This document shows positions 9,568 through 18,683 of a DNA stretch of 64,000 bases, piece by piece. The notes under the pieces were generated by a model. It was not told the origin of the DNA. It did no database searches and saw only the letters and a list, made by a program, of their open reading frames with translations. Position 1 is the stretch's first letter. Each line of letters opens with the position of its first letter. This stretch comes from Pseudomonas sp. gcc21 (GTDB lineage: Bacteria; Pseudomonadota; Gammaproteobacteria; Pseudomonadales; Pseudomonadaceae): NCBI RefSeq assembly GCF_012844345.1, contig NZ_CP051625.1, forward strand, positions 620,001-684,000, written 5' to 3'. The translations under genes and the position numbers were made by a program.

Positions 9568-12264
9568 CTACGCAGTCACCGCATGGATCGCCAACATGCG
9601 TTTGATTTCCGGCACGCATGAACCGCATTGCGTACCGCAACCCAGCTGTTCCTTCAAACCCTGCAGATCCATTCCGTTTTCGACGCAGGCCCGAATGCGG
9701 CTGGCGCTGACGTTCATGCAGTTGCAAATGGTTTTGTCCGTGGCTGCTGCGCCACCGGGTGGTGAAGCCAGCGGCGCCATGAACCAGCGATGCAGGGGGG
9801 AGCTGACTTCACCCCTTTCCCATAAACCGCGTAACCAGTCGCGGGCTGCGGCTTCGCCGGTCAAGCGGATAGCGGTGATGCGTCCCTGATCGATTCTGAT
9901 GCGTTTGCTGACAGACTGGGCTGGGTCGTCGTACACAAGCACGGCGCCTTCATCCACACCGAGTAACCTGTCGACACTGTTCATCCAGGCCGCATCCGGC
10001 GCGACGGTGTGAGCGGCGCGGATCAGAAGGGCCGGCCGATCGCGGCCAGTCAATGCGAAGCTGGCGAAAACAAACGCCTCACATAGCGGGCGTAGCGCGT
10101 CGAACCGTTGCTGCACATCCCCTTCGACCAGAATGAACAGCTCCCAATCCAGGGCAACCGGTTGTACATCAATGCCGGTGTGCTTGAGCTCCGGTTGTTT
10201 TGACAGCGGATCGAAGGCTGGCTGGGTCAGCACGTTGACTCCGAGTCCCTTGAGATAGCGATCGCCCCAATGCATGGGGATGAATGCCTGTCCGGGACGA
10301 AGCTGGTCATCAGCCAGCACGGGCAGGACCAGCTCGCCACGCCGACTGGTCACTTTGACAAGCTGGCCGTTGCTGAAATTGCGCCGTTCAAGTTCGTCAA
10401 GGTGCAGGCTCAGCTGAGCCTGATCCACGTGCCCGAAGAGCTGCGCCGCCGTACCCGTGCGGCTCATGCCATGCCACTGGTCACGCAGGCGACCGGTATT
10501 CAGGGTGAGCGGGTACTCGGCATCACGCTGTTCTATTGCGGGAACGTAAGGCTCGTGCAGGAAGCGCGCACGTCCGTCATCGGTGGGAAAACGACCATCG
10601 GCGTACAGGCGCCGCGTGCCGGCCGTCGCGCCGGCGGGGAAAGGCCATTGTTGCGGCCCCAGCTTCTCGATCAACGCATGGTCCAGGCCGCTGTAGTCCA
10701 GATCGCGGCCCCTGGTCAGACCGATAAATTCGTCAAACAGCTCGGCCGGTGCGCTGAAGTTGAACAGGCTCGGCTGGCCCGGGCGGAGCTGTTTTTCCAG
10801 CCTGCGGGCGAAATCGCAAACGATAGCCCAGTCCCCGCGGGCCTCACCGGGCGCAGGTATCGCAGCGCGCACATGGCTGATGCGGCGCTCGGAATTGGTC
10901 ACCGAACCCTGTTTCTCGCCCCAGCTTGCGGCGGGTAACAGCAGATCAGCGTACTGGCAGGTTTCGGTATTACCGAAAGCCTCCTGAACGATCACAAAGG
11001 GGCAGGCTGCAAGCGCTTCGCGTACCAGCGTCTGGTCCGGCAGGGATTGCGCGGGGTTGGTGCAGGCGATGTAGAGCGCCTTGATGCGACCGTCACGCAC
11101 TGCTTCGAACAGCTCAATGGCGCTGAGCCCTGGCGCGGATGGCAGCCGATCAACCCCCCAGTAATCCGCTACCTCGTCGCGATGTTCGGCGTTTCCAGCA
11201 TCGCGGTGTCCGGGCAGCAGATTCGACAGGCTACCGGTCTCGCGTCCGCCCATGGCATTGGGTTGTCCGGTCAGCGAGAAAGGGCCGCTGCCGGACTTGC
11301 CGATCTGGCCGGTGGCCAGATGCAGGTTTATCAGTGCGCTGTTCTTGGCGCTGCCGGAAGTCGACTGGTTCAGCCCCATGCACCATAGAGACAGAAAGCT
11401 GGGCGCACTGCCGATCATGCGCGCAGCCGCAACAAGGTCTGCTTCGGCAATACCGCAAAGCACGCTGGTCACGGCCGGCGGATAATCGGCGACCAGCGCT
11501 TCGAGTTCGCTGAAACCGCGGGTGTGCGCTTCGATATAGGCGCGGTCGATCAGGCCCTCGGACAGCAATGGATGCAGCAGGCCGTGGAACAGCGCAACGT
11601 CTGTTCCTGGCTTGATCTGCAGATGCAGGTCTGCGAGGTCGCAGGTATCGGTACGGCGGGGATCGATCACGATGATGCGTTTGTCCGGGAACTCGGCCTT
11701 GGCCTGCTCCAGTCGGCGGAACAGCACCGGGTGCGCGTAAGCCATATTGCTGCCGACGATCAGTACGCAATCGCTGCGCTCGATGTCTTCATAGGAACAG
11801 GGTGGCGAATCGGCGCCCAGGCTGCGTTTGTAACCGACCACCGCACTGGACATGCACAGCCGCGAATTGCTGTCGATGTTGTTGGTGCCGATCAGCGCGC
11901 GCGCCAGTTTGTTGAAGGCATAGTAATCCTCTGTCAGCAGTTGCCCGGATATATAGAACGCGACACTGTCCGGCCCGTGTTCGGCGATGGCCTGCCCAAA
12001 CATCTGGGCTGCATGGCTCATGGCAGAATCCCAGTCGACACGCGAGCGAGCGAGCCCTTTGCCCAGGCGCAATTGTGGATACAGGGCGCGGGCTGCGAGA
12101 TCGCCGGTCTTGTGCAGGGTCGAGCCTTTAGTGCACAGGCGGCCGTAATTGGCCGGGTGGGTCGGGTCGCCCTGTACATCGAGAATGCGCTCGCCGTCAT
12201 GCTCGATCAGCACGCCGCAGCCGACGCCGCAGTAGCAGCAGGTGGAGGCGGTTTTCACGGTCAT
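9568..12264 (-). CDS. nasA: Assimilatory nitrate reductase catalytic subunit NasA
   Basis: 898-residue cytoplasmic molybdopterin oxidoreductase reducing nitrate to nitrite. An N-terminal [4Fe-4S] motif is formed by Cys9, Cys12, Cys16 and Cys44. The body is a bis-MGD domain. The last ~55 residues are a BFD-like [2Fe-2S] domain (Cys847, Cys849, Cys880, Cys883) that typically takes electrons from a flavoprotein partner. No twin-arginine signal is present, as expected for an assimilatory enzyme. It overlaps the upstream flavoprotein gene by 4 bp (ATGA at 12261-12264), so the two are translationally coupled and very likely form one NAD(P)H-dependent enzyme. No nitrite reductase gene is in the window. 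Confidence 0.93.
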   Translation of the reverse strand: MTVKTASTCCYCGVGCGVLIEHDGERILDVQGDPTHPANYGRLCTKGSTLHKTGDLAARALYPQLRLGKGLARSRVDWDSAMSHAAQMFGQAIAEHGPDSVAFYISGQLLTEDYYAFNKLARALIGTNNIDSNSRLCMSSAVVGYKRSLGADSPPCSYEDIERSDCVLIVGSNMAYAHPVLFRRLEQAKAEFPDKRIIVIDPRRTDTCDLADLHLQIKPGTDVALFHGLLHPLLSEGLIDRAYIEAHTRGFSELEALVADYPPAVTSVLCGIAEADLVAAARMIGSAPSFLSLWCMGLNQSTSGSAKNSALINLHLATGQIGKSGSGPFSLTGQPNAMGGRETGSLSNLLPGHRDAGNAEHRDEVADYWGVDRLPSAPGLSAIELFEAVRDGRIKALYIACTNPAQSLPDQTLVREALAACPFVIVQEAFGNTETCQYADLLLPAASWGEKQGSVTNSERRISHVRAAIPAPGEARGDWAIVCDFARRLEKQLRPGQPSLFNFSAPAELFDEFIGLTRGRDLDYSGLDHALIEKLGPQQWPFPAGATAGTRRLYADGRFPTDDGRARFLHEPYVPAIEQRDAEYPLTLNTGRLRDQWHGMSRTGTAAQLFGHVDQAQLSLHLDELERRNFSNGQLVKVTSRRGELVLPVLADDQLRPGQAFIPMHWGDRYLKGLGVNVLTQPAFDPLSKQPELKHTGIDVQPVALDWELFILVEGDVQQRFDALRPLCEAFVFASFALTGRDRPALLIRAAHTVAPDAAWMNSVDRLLGVDEGAVLVYDDPAQSVSKRIRIDQGRITAIRLTGEAAARDWLRGLWERGEVSSPLHRWFMAPLASPPGGAAATDKTICNCMNVSASRIRACVENGMDLQGLKEQLGCGTQCGSCVPEIKRMLAIHAVTA

Positions 12265-13562
12265 GCTGTGGCTCTCAGCGGCTCTACATAGTGCGCGATC
12301 TGATGCGCCGAGCTGGTATCTATGCGGCGGATTTCGCCGGCGGGCTGTGCATTGATGCTGGCTTCGCCGAACATCAGGTGGTTACGGATTTGCTTGATGT
12401 CTTGCCCGTCCTGAATCAGGCGCACGTACCATCCGCTGTCGGTCGTATCGCCGTACAGGCAGGCGCCGACAAGCACATCCTTTTTGATTACCAGTTTCTT
12501 GTACACGCCGCGGATCGGATCGGACAGTGTGATGAATTCGCACTCCTGATCGCCCAGGAAATCGCCGGCGGAAAACAAATCGATGCCTGTCACCTTCAGC
12601 TTGGTCGAGGTGATCGACCCCTGATAACGGCCGAAGCCGAGCATGGCGAGGTGGTTGGCACACACCTTGGCCTGCTCAAAGAGTGGCGCAACCAGGCCAT
12701 AGGCGATGCCGCGATGGCTGACGCATTCACCAATCGCGTAGATGCGCGGATCAAAGGTTTGCAGTGTGTCATTGACCAGGATGCCGCGGTTGCAGGCCAG
12801 TCCGGCGGACTCGGCCAGCTCGGTATTGGGTCGTATGCCCGCCGCCATCACCACGAGGTCAGCCGGGATCTCGGTACCATCGTTGAACCGCACGGCGCAC
12901 ACCCGCCCCGCACCATCGTCGACCAGTTCGCTGGTGAATCTGGGCAACAGGAAATTCAGGCCACGCTCCTCCAGGGCTTGCTGAAGCAGAGTGCCAGCGG
13001 TTCTGTCGAGCTGACGTTCGAGCAATGTTTCGCCGATATGCACAACGGTTACGTTCATGCCGCGCAGCTTCAGCCCGTTGGCAGCCTCCAGTCCAAGCAG
13101 ACCGCCGCCTATGACGACGGCATGCTTGTAGCGCCGCGCGATCTTGAGCATCGCCTGGGTATCTTCGATATCGCGGTAGCCGATCACGCCGCCCAGGTCG
13201 TTGCCCGGCACAGGCAGCATGAAAGGTCTTGAACCTGTCGCCAGAACCAGCCGGTCATACTCGGCTTCGGTGCCATCGTCGGCGATAACGCGCCGCCGGA
13301 TGCGGTCGATCTTCTCGATTCGGCGGCCAAGATGTAGCTGGATGCCGTTGTCCTGGTACCAGTCCAGACCATTGAGGATGATGTCGTCGAAGGTCTGCTC
13401 GCCCGCCAGCACTGGGGAGAGCATGATGCGGTTGTAATTGGGGTGCGGTTCTGCACCGAAGACCGTGATCTCGTACATATCAGGAGTCAGCTTGATCAGC
13501 TCTTCAAGGGTGCGGATGCCGGCCATGCCGTTGCCAATCAGGACCAGTTTAAGCTTCTGCAT
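12261..13562 (-). CDS. NirB-N-terminal-like FAD/NAD(P)H reductase, partner of NasA
   Basis: 433-residue flavoprotein matching only the N-terminal half of nitrite reductase large subunit NirB: FAD-binding GNGMAG near residue 10, NAD-binding VVIGGGLLGLEAANGL near 150, and the NirB-type block ECVSHRGIAYGLVAPLFEQAKV. It lacks the BFD, sulfite-reductase-like and siroheme domains of full NirB (about 850 residues). With nasA coupled directly downstream, the simplest role is electron transfer from NAD(P)H to the BFD domain of NasA, as for the small subunits of Klebsiella and Bacillus Nas systems. First gene of the operon behind a sigma-54 site. The domain make-up is clear; the partnership is inferred. 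Confidence 0.88.
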   Translation of the reverse strand: MQKLKLVLIGNGMAGIRTLEELIKLTPDMYEITVFGAEPHPNYNRIMLSPVLAGEQTFDDIILNGLDWYQDNGIQLHLGRRIEKIDRIRRRVIADDGTEAEYDRLVLATGSRPFMLPVPGNDLGGVIGYRDIEDTQAMLKIARRYKHAVVIGGGLLGLEAANGLKLRGMNVTVVHIGETLLERQLDRTAGTLLQQALEERGLNFLLPRFTSELVDDGAGRVCAVRFNDGTEIPADLVVMAAGIRPNTELAESAGLACNRGILVNDTLQTFDPRIYAIGECVSHRGIAYGLVAPLFEQAKVCANHLAMLGFGRYQGSITSTKLKVTGIDLFSAGDFLGDQECEFITLSDPIRGVYKKLVIKKDVLVGACLYGDTTDSGWYVRLIQDGQDIKQIRNHLMFGEASINAQPAGEIRRIDTSSAHQIAHYVEPLRATA

Positions 13563-13654
13563 GGAGTGCTCCTTTTATGCGCGCAAATACCCAGCGCTTG
13601 TTTAGCGGGAGCGCCCATCGCGGTGATGGACACCTCGTTTTGTTGTGAGAGGAG

Positions 13655-13670
13655 TGCACAGGTTGTGCCA
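13655..13670 (-). promoter_or_regulatory. Sigma-54 promoter of the nas operon
   Basis: On the minus strand TGGCACAACCTGTGCA matches the -24/-12 consensus TGGCACG-N4-TTGCW, with GG and GC exactly ten bases apart. Transcription would start near 13643, giving an ~80-base leader before the flavoprotein ATG. This points to NtrC-dependent expression under nitrogen limitation. Confidence 0.75.
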
Positions 13671-13753
13671 GGTTGCCTGTCAGCTTGAACCGCGGGCTAG
13701 AGCGGTTCTGCAGGAATTATCAGGCGCTTGATTGCACCGCATTGATGCCTTTA

Positions 13754-13770
13754 TGTGCATTGGTGGTGCG
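13754..13770 (-). promoter_or_regulatory. Possible NtrC half-site
   Basis: The right half TGGTGCG fits the NtrC consensus (TGCACCA-N3-TGGTGCA) at six of seven positions, the left half poorly. It sits about 95-110 bp upstream of the sigma-54 site, a usual distance for NtrC enhancers. Confidence 0.3.
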
Positions 13771-13903
13771 AACGGTACGGTGTATCCCAGCAGATCGGAA
13801 AAGCTGCGCGTGGCATCAGAAGTAGCGTACGCGTGCTGCACCGTCTGGGATGTACAAGCGGCAGCGGGCTTGTTTTTCCTGGGGTTGGCGTGCGGCTCGG
13901 GCC

Positions 13904-13972
13904 GCGTTCGGACGCGCCGACGGACATTGAAGTTGCTGGAGGTTTGGCGTAGCGCAGGTGCGCTACACCCCC
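13904..13972. repeat. Composite REP-like element
   Basis: Two palindromic parts: a TTCGGACGCGCCGA block near 13909 and GGCGTAGCGCA-GG-TGCGCTACACC at 13946-13969. The same pair, in the same order and similar spacing, appears at 49969-50037 upstream of the oprD end. Confidence 0.7.
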
Positions 13973-14039
13973 AGGAACAGCTCGACTACCGAGTGCCGGC
14001 GCGGCCCCTGGCGTGGCCGAGCGCTACTTGGTTTTCCGA

Positions 14040-15251
14040 TCAGACCCGCGCCGCCGTCATCCCTGATGAACCCCATGTGGTCCTCCAGCGGTATTTCACG
14101 TTCAGCAGGCTGATCCAGGCGAGCATGCCCAACCCCGCAAACAGCCACAGGGCCAGTTGGTAATCCCCGGTGTACTGCTTGAGCGTGCCGAGGCCTGCGG
14201 CCAGGACAAAGCCGCCGACACCGCCAGCCATACCGATAAGCCCGGTCATGACGCCAATCTCTCCATGAAAGCGTTGCGGAACCAGCTGGAAAACAGCGCC
14301 ATTGCCTGCACCGAGCCCAAGCATGGCTGCGACGAACAGGGCCAGAGCAGCAAAGGAGTTCGACAGGTTGAGGCCGACGATGGCTATACACAGCGCGGCT
14401 ACCGCATACATGCATGACAGAGCAGTCACGCCGCCGACCCGGTCGGCCAGCGCACCGCCGAGGGGGCGCATGAAGCTGCCGGCCATGACGCAGGCTGCGG
14501 TGTAATAGCCCGCAGTGACGGGATCCAGTCCGTACTGATCATTGAAATAACCGGGGAGGGCGCTGGCCAGACCAATGAAACCACCAAAGGTGATGCTGTA
14601 GAAGAACATGAACCACCAGCTGTCCCTGTCGCTTAGGGCCTTGAGATAATCCCGCGCCGCCTTTGGCTTCGGGCGCGCAGGAGCGTTACGCGCCACGAGG
14701 ATGAAAATAATCAGCGTCGCGACCAGTGGAATAAGCGCAAGGCCGAACACATTCTGCCAGCCGAACAGGTAGGCCAGACCAGGCGCGAACAGCGCCGCCA
14801 GCACTGTACCGGAATTGCCCGCGCCAGCGATGCCCATAGCGGTGCCCTGGTGCTCCGCGGGATACCACTGCGACGCGAGCGGCAGCGCCACGGCAAAAGC
14901 CGCGCCGGCGAAGCCCAGACCAACCCCAAGCAATAGCGCTTGGTTATAGCTGTTGATACCCATCAACCAGGCGAAAAGCAGCGCGCTGATCACCACCAGC
15001 TGGCCGGTAATCCCGGCTGTCTTGGGTGAAGCGCGGTCCGCCAGATAGCCCAAAACCAGCCGCAGGATGGCGCCGGCAAGAATCGGCGTAGCGACCATCA
15101 TGCCCCGCTGCTGTGCAGTGAGGGCCAGATCCGTGGCAATCTGCACCGCCAATGGGCCTAGCAAATACCAAACCATGAAGCTCAGATCGAAGTATAGAAA
15201 GGCGGCAAACAGCGTGGGCGTGTGACCTGCGTTCCAGAAGCTCTTATTCAT
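14040..15251 (-). CDS. narK: Nitrate/nitrite transporter, NarK/NasA MFS family
   Basis: 403-residue major facilitator protein with 12 predicted membrane segments, of the nitrate-nitrite porter group. Glycine-rich signature helices (GNSGTVLAALFAPGLAYLFG and LGAGNGAVFQLVPQRFHGE) are the family marks. It lies upstream of the nas genes on the same strand but is separated from them by 477 bp with its own repeat and promoter, so it is a second unit of the same nitrogen regulon. Expected to import nitrate for assimilation. Whether it is a nitrate/proton symporter or an antiporter cannot be told from sequence alone. The gene symbol is by family. Confidence 0.9.
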   Translation of the reverse strand: MNKSFWNAGHTPTLFAAFLYFDLSFMVWYLLGPLAVQIATDLALTAQQRGMMVATPILAGAILRLVLGYLADRASPKTAGITGQLVVISALLFAWLMGINSYNQALLLGVGLGFAGAAFAVALPLASQWYPAEHQGTAMGIAGAGNSGTVLAALFAPGLAYLFGWQNVFGLALIPLVATLIIFILVARNAPARPKPKAARDYLKALSDRDSWWFMFFYSITFGGFIGLASALPGYFNDQYGLDPVTAGYYTAACVMAGSFMRPLGGALADRVGGVTALSCMYAVAALCIAIVGLNLSNSFAALALFVAAMLGLGAGNGAVFQLVPQRFHGEIGVMTGLIGMAGGVGGFVLAAGLGTLKQYTGDYQLALWLFAGLGMLAWISLLNVKYRWRTTWGSSGMTAARV

Positions 15252-15295
15252 ATGCTCCCCTTGAAGGTTATCTGGATGGATGTGCCGGGGAGGGG

Positions 15296-15311
15296 TGCAG
15301 ATTGCGTGCCA
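15296..15311 (-). promoter_or_regulatory. Sigma-54 promoter of the nitrate transporter gene
   Basis: The minus strand reads TGGCACGCAATCTGCA, matching the sigma-54 consensus at all key positions except one T. Transcription would begin near 15284, about 33 bases before the ATG at 15251. Confidence 0.75.
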
Positions 15312-15370
15312 GAGCGGGCAAGACGTATCAAGTCAGATCGATCGAGGTGTGAGAAGGGCTGAAAGCTGAG

Positions 15371-15814
15371 CTAGCTGATAACAATGGGTGCCCGTTCCCA
15401 GGACGCGACCGGGCCGGGCGTCATGACGAAGAGGGGATGGCAATCGGGGTTGGCAATCTCAAGCCAGCGCTTATGCAAATCCGGGCTACGAATTTGTAGC
15501 TTGTTCAATAGGTGGACCCATTCGCATTCCATCTGGCCGGTAGTGGCAGTGATGGGCGCAGCGGTCAGAGAAGGGTCAATCTTGCTGATATCGAAGCGGT
15601 AGCCTCGGGAATGTGCTTCAGCAAGTACCAGCGCAAGATAGGCATCAATCGCCGCAAGCGGCTCCGGGTGCGATCGGAAGCGCTCAAGCTGAGGATGTTG
15701 TTTATAGCCCTTCGTCTGATTGTTCAGAACCGCGCGGGCCAACAAGCCTTCACGCCACAGCGCCACGAGGCCTTTTGGATCGAGGTATTTGGGATGCAGT
15801 GTCCAGAGTCGCAT
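15371..15814 (-). CDS. Pyrimidine dimer DNA glycosylase family protein
   Basis: 147-residue protein starting MRLWTLHPKYLDPKGLVALW, the hallmark of the bacterial Pyr_excise family (PF03013) related to phage T4 endonuclease V, a glycosylase/AP-lyase for UV-induced pyrimidine dimers. The block KGYKQHPQLERFRSHPEPLAAIDAYL is also typical. Cytoplasmic, stand-alone. Family membership is clear; repair activity is inferred because many members are untested. Confidence 0.8.
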   Translation of the reverse strand: MRLWTLHPKYLDPKGLVALWREGLLARAVLNNQTKGYKQHPQLERFRSHPEPLAAIDAYLALVLAEAHSRGYRFDISKIDPSLTAAPITATTGQMECEWVHLLNKLQIRSPDLHKRWLEIANPDCHPLFVMTPGPVASWERAPIVIS

Positions 15815-15920
15815 GCTGTTTATCCTATGGTCGTTCGAATGTCTTTACCCACTCCTTGCAAAGCTTAATCAGCGGTACGTTTCACGGGAGACTGGACAGG
15901 GATTTCGGAAAGTTTGAACC

Positions 15921-15996
15921 CCCGACACGGCTTACTATTGGCGCACAATTTCGGCGTAGCGCAGGCGCGCTACACCCCCAGAGAACCGCTGTCGGG
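15921..15996. repeat. GTAGCGC palindrome nested in a CCCGACA/TGTCGGG inverted repeat
   Basis: GGCGTAGCGCAGGCGCGCTACACC (15953-15976) is a copy of the window's dispersed palindrome. It is enclosed by a 7-bp perfect inverted repeat, CCCGACA at 15921-15927 and TGTCGGG at 15990-15996. It lies just downstream of ilvD (stop side at 16030). Confidence 0.75.
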
Positions 15997-16029
15997 ATTC
16001 GGCATGCGGAGTTGATTTGATTGTCGGCC

Positions 16030-17709
16030 CTATTTATCAGTAACGGCACCCTCTGAAGCACTCGACACCAGCTTCGCATACTTGGCCAGCACGCCGCGCT
16101 GATACAGCGGAGCGGGCCTGCGCCATTTGGCTCGGCGCTTGGCAAGCTCAGTGTCTGCTACGTCCAGCGTGATCTCCCGGGTTTCAGCATTGATACTGAT
16201 GCGGTCGCCATCTTCTACCAGAGCGATGGGTCCACCGTCGAAAGCTTCCGGTGTTATGTGGCCAACTACGAACCCATGAGAGCCGCCGGAGAAGCGACCA
16301 TCGGTGATCAGTGCGACGTCTTTGCCGAGCCCCTTGCCCATGATCGCAGAGGTCGGGGATAGCATTTCGCGCATACCGGGCCCGCCTTTAGGGCCTTCAT
16401 AGCGGATTACCACTACGTCCCCGGCAACCACATGGCCGTCCAGAATGCCAGCTAGCGCGGCTTCCTCACCGTGGTAGACGCGGGCATTACCTGCAAACTG
16501 CAGTCCTTCCTTGCCGGTGATCTTCGCCACGGCGCCGTCCGGAGACAGATTGCCGTGGAGGATCACCAGATGAGAGTCCTTTTTAACTGGCTCGGAGAAA
16601 GGCCGAATGATTTGCTGGCCCTCGGGGTAGTCCTTCACATCGGCGAGGTTCTCAGCCAGCGTCTTGCCGGTGACCGTCAGCGTGTCGCCGTGTAATAAAC
16701 CCGCATCCAGCAGACGTTTCATCAACGGTTGTATGCCGCCAATCTCAACCAGCTCGGACATCATATACTGGCCGCTGGGGCGCAGGTCGGCGAGCACCGG
16801 TGTGGTTTTGCCGATCTCGGTGAAATCATCCAGAGTCAGCTCCACGTCCACCGCATGGGCCATGGCCAATAGATGCAGCACGGCATTGGTCGAGCCGGCC
16901 AGCGCAATCACCACGCGGATGGCATTTTCAAAGGCCTTGCGGGTGATGATGTCCCGCGGCTTGATGTCCTGTCTGAGCAACTCCAACACCTGTCGCCCGG
17001 CATTGATGCAGTCCTCGTTCTTGTCCAGCGAGACCGCGTTCTGTGCAGAGGAGCCGGGCAGCGACATGCCCAGCGCCTCAATGGCCGACGCCATGGTGTT
17101 GGCCGTATACATGCCACCGCAGGAGCCCGGTCCGGGAATGGCGGTTTCTTCGATCTGCTTCACCTGCAGCAGGTCGATATCACCCTTGGCATGCTGCCCG
17201 ACGGCTTCAAACACAGAAATGATATCGGTGTGATTAGCGCCCGGTTTGATGGTGCCGCCATAAACAAAAATGGAAGGGCGATTCAGCCGCGCCATGCCGA
17301 TCAGACAGCCGGGCATATTCTTGTCGCAGCCGCCAATGGCAACCAGGCCGTCAAAGCCCTCGCAGCCGGCAACGGTTTCGATCGAGTCGGCGATTACCTC
17401 ACGGGACACCAGCGAATACTTCATGCCTTCGGTGCCGTTGGCAATGCCATCGGAAATAGTAATGGTGTTGAAGATGACACTCTTGCCGCCATTGGCGTCT
17501 ACGCCGCGCCCGGCATCTTCGGCAAGCCGGTTGATGTGCATGTTGCAGGGCGTCACGTTGGCCCAGGTCGAGGCGATGCCGACCTGCGGCTTGCTGAAAT
17601 CGTCTTCAGTAAAGCCCACGGCACGAAGCATGGCGCGAGCCGGGGCGGTTTCGACGCCATCCACTACCTGGGATGAATATTTGCGCATGTCGTCTTTTTG
17701 GTCCGCCAT
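16030..17709 (-). CDS. ilvD: Dihydroxy-acid dehydratase IlvD, short type
   Basis: 559-residue Fe-S dehydratase of branched-chain amino acid (and pantothenate) synthesis, turning 2,3-dihydroxy-isovalerate or -methylvalerate into the 2-oxo acid. Cluster/active cysteines are in [17 protein letters not shown] and [14 protein letters not shown]. Length and motifs fit the shorter, plant/cyanobacteria-like group rather than the ~612-616-residue enzyme of E. coli and most pseudomonads. The close relative Edd (6-phosphogluconate dehydratase) is longer and differs in these blocks. No other ilv genes are nearby. Confidence 0.93.
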   Translation of the reverse strand: MADQKDDMRKYSSQVVDGVETAPARAMLRAVGFTEDDFSKPQVGIASTWANVTPCNMHINRLAEDAGRGVDANGGKSVIFNTITISDGIANGTEGMKYSLVSREVIADSIETVAGCEGFDGLVAIGGCDKNMPGCLIGMARLNRPSIFVYGGTIKPGANHTDIISVFEAVGQHAKGDIDLLQVKQIEETAIPGPGSCGGMYTANTMASAIEALGMSLPGSSAQNAVSLDKNEDCINAGRQVLELLRQDIKPRDIITRKAFENAIRVVIALAGSTNAVLHLLAMAHAVDVELTLDDFTEIGKTTPVLADLRPSGQYMMSELVEIGGIQPLMKRLLDAGLLHGDTLTVTGKTLAENLADVKDYPEGQQIIRPFSEPVKKDSHLVILHGNLSPDGAVAKITGKEGLQFAGNARVYHGEEAALAGILDGHVVAGDVVVIRYEGPKGGPGMREMLSPTSAIMGKGLGKDVALITDGRFSGGSHGFVVGHITPEAFDGGPIALVEDGDRISINAETREITLDVADTELAKRRAKWRRPAPLYQRGVLAKYAKLVSSASEGAVTDK

Positions 17710-17782
17710 ATCAAGGCTCCGGCTCAGAAGTGTGGGTTAAAGATAGAACAGGGCGGGCAGCGATGCCTGTCCGGTGCAGATA

Positions 17783-18370
17783 CTAGATATCCAGTTGCGT
17801 CTGGATTCCCTGGCTCCGCTCTTTCTCGTTCAAAGGCTCGCCTTTCGTTGAATCGTAGGTGAGTGTGCCTTTGTACAAGCGGGCGGGACGCGTGAAGGGA
17901 TGTTCAGTGCTGTTTTGCTCATCCTGAATGTGCACGACGCTGCTGCCTGCCACCTTCAGCACATCCGACACCAGCGAGCGGTGACAGCGCCACCATAGCA
18001 CTTCGGCGCACATCATCGTGGTGCGGTGCTGCATAGCAAGCTCGCACAAGCGCTGCAGTCCGGTCCTGAATTCCTCACTCGAAACATGATCGGCATATCC
18101 TCTGAAGGAGGTGTTGCGCCAAGCAGTGTTAACCGAATCCGCGGCAGGGCGTCGCCGACCGCCCAGTTCTGTAATCAGCTCGTATGCGATGCCGTGACGT
18201 GCCAGGCTCGCCTGCAGGGCCTCGCTACCGAACTGAGGCAGTCGTCGAGAGCCAGGGAAGCGGCGCACATCAGCGACTGCTTCGATCCTGTAGTGCTGAA
18301 GCACCGCGACTAATTGTTCGATCGAGCGGGTTGAATGACCGATTGTCCAGACGGTTTCGGGAAACGCCAT
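17783..18370 (-). CDS. DUF488 family protein
   Basis: 195-residue protein of the DUF488 family, recognised by its start TVWTIGHSTRSIEQLVAVL, VADVRRFPGSRRLPQF and the cysteine/arginine block MMCAEVLWWRCHRS. The function of the family is not established; the conserved Cys/His/Arg pattern suggests a nucleic-acid or nucleotide-related enzyme, but this is a guess. It starts 2 bp after the stop of the small DUF2945 gene on the same strand, so the two form one unit. Confidence 0.85.
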   Translation of the reverse strand: MAFPETVWTIGHSTRSIEQLVAVLQHYRIEAVADVRRFPGSRRLPQFGSEALQASLARHGIAYELITELGGRRRPAADSVNTAWRNTSFRGYADHVSSEEFRTGLQRLCELAMQHRTTMMCAEVLWWRCHRSLVSDVLKVAGSSVVHIQDEQNSTEHPFTRPARLYKGTLTYDSTKGEPLNEKERSQGIQTQLDI

Positions 18371-18372
18371 AC

Positions 18373-18585
18373 TTACTTCAGCTTCCTGAGCGCATCTTCC
18401 TTGTGCATGGCGATGTGATCGGTCTTGTCGCTCTTGATCTCATATTGCGGCGCGTCTTCGCTTGCTCGTCGGGTATGCCCTTTGTACGTGGTGTCGGAGG
18501 TGTGCACCTTGGTAATGGTGCCGCTGACCCTCCCGGCTTCGGAATTCCAGCTGACGTGGTCACCGACCTTGAATTTATGCGCCAT
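18373..18585 (-). CDS. DUF2945 (HVA1 Tudor-like) small protein
   Basis: 70-residue protein, MAHKFKVGDHVSWNSEAGRV at the start, with the SH3/Tudor-like pattern of the DUF2945 'hypervirulence-associated' domain (GDHVSW, VSGTITKVH, YEIKSDKTD, AMHKEDALRKL). Small basic soluble protein; the fold suggests binding of nucleic acid or peptide but no role is known. A GAGGACATG ribosome binding region precedes the start. First gene of a two-gene unit with DUF488. Confidence 0.85.
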   Translation of the reverse strand: MAHKFKVGDHVSWNSEAGRVSGTITKVHTSDTTYKGHTRRASEDAPQYEIKSDKTDHIAMHKEDALRKLK

Positions 18586-18683
18586 GTCATGTCCTCTTTT
18601 TTTGATGCCTGTCTGTGTGACAAGCGGCTGGATCGAAGGTTTGCTGATAATCTTCGGAGACCCGGTTGAAGGGACAATAAGGT

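Larger units (their letters stand above)
13563..14039. other. 477-bp gene-free region upstream of the nas operon
   Basis: Holds the sigma-54 promoter and a possible NtrC half-site for the nas operon (13655-13770) and a composite repeat of two palindromes (TTCGGACGCGCCGA at about 13909 and the GTAGCGC element at 13946-13972). Readings across it (for example 13732-14163, +) show no family resemblance. No RNA gene was recognised. Confidence 0.6.

Noticed and set aside
10270..12291. Long plus-strand readings opposite nasA (for example 10270-10938 and 11524-12291)
   Set aside because: They are shadows of the high-GC nasA frame with no family resemblance and no start signals.
16873..17676. 267-codon plus-strand reading opposite ilvD
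   Set aside because: Shadow of a conserved gene; composition is rich in His/Gln/Gly without recognisable motifs.
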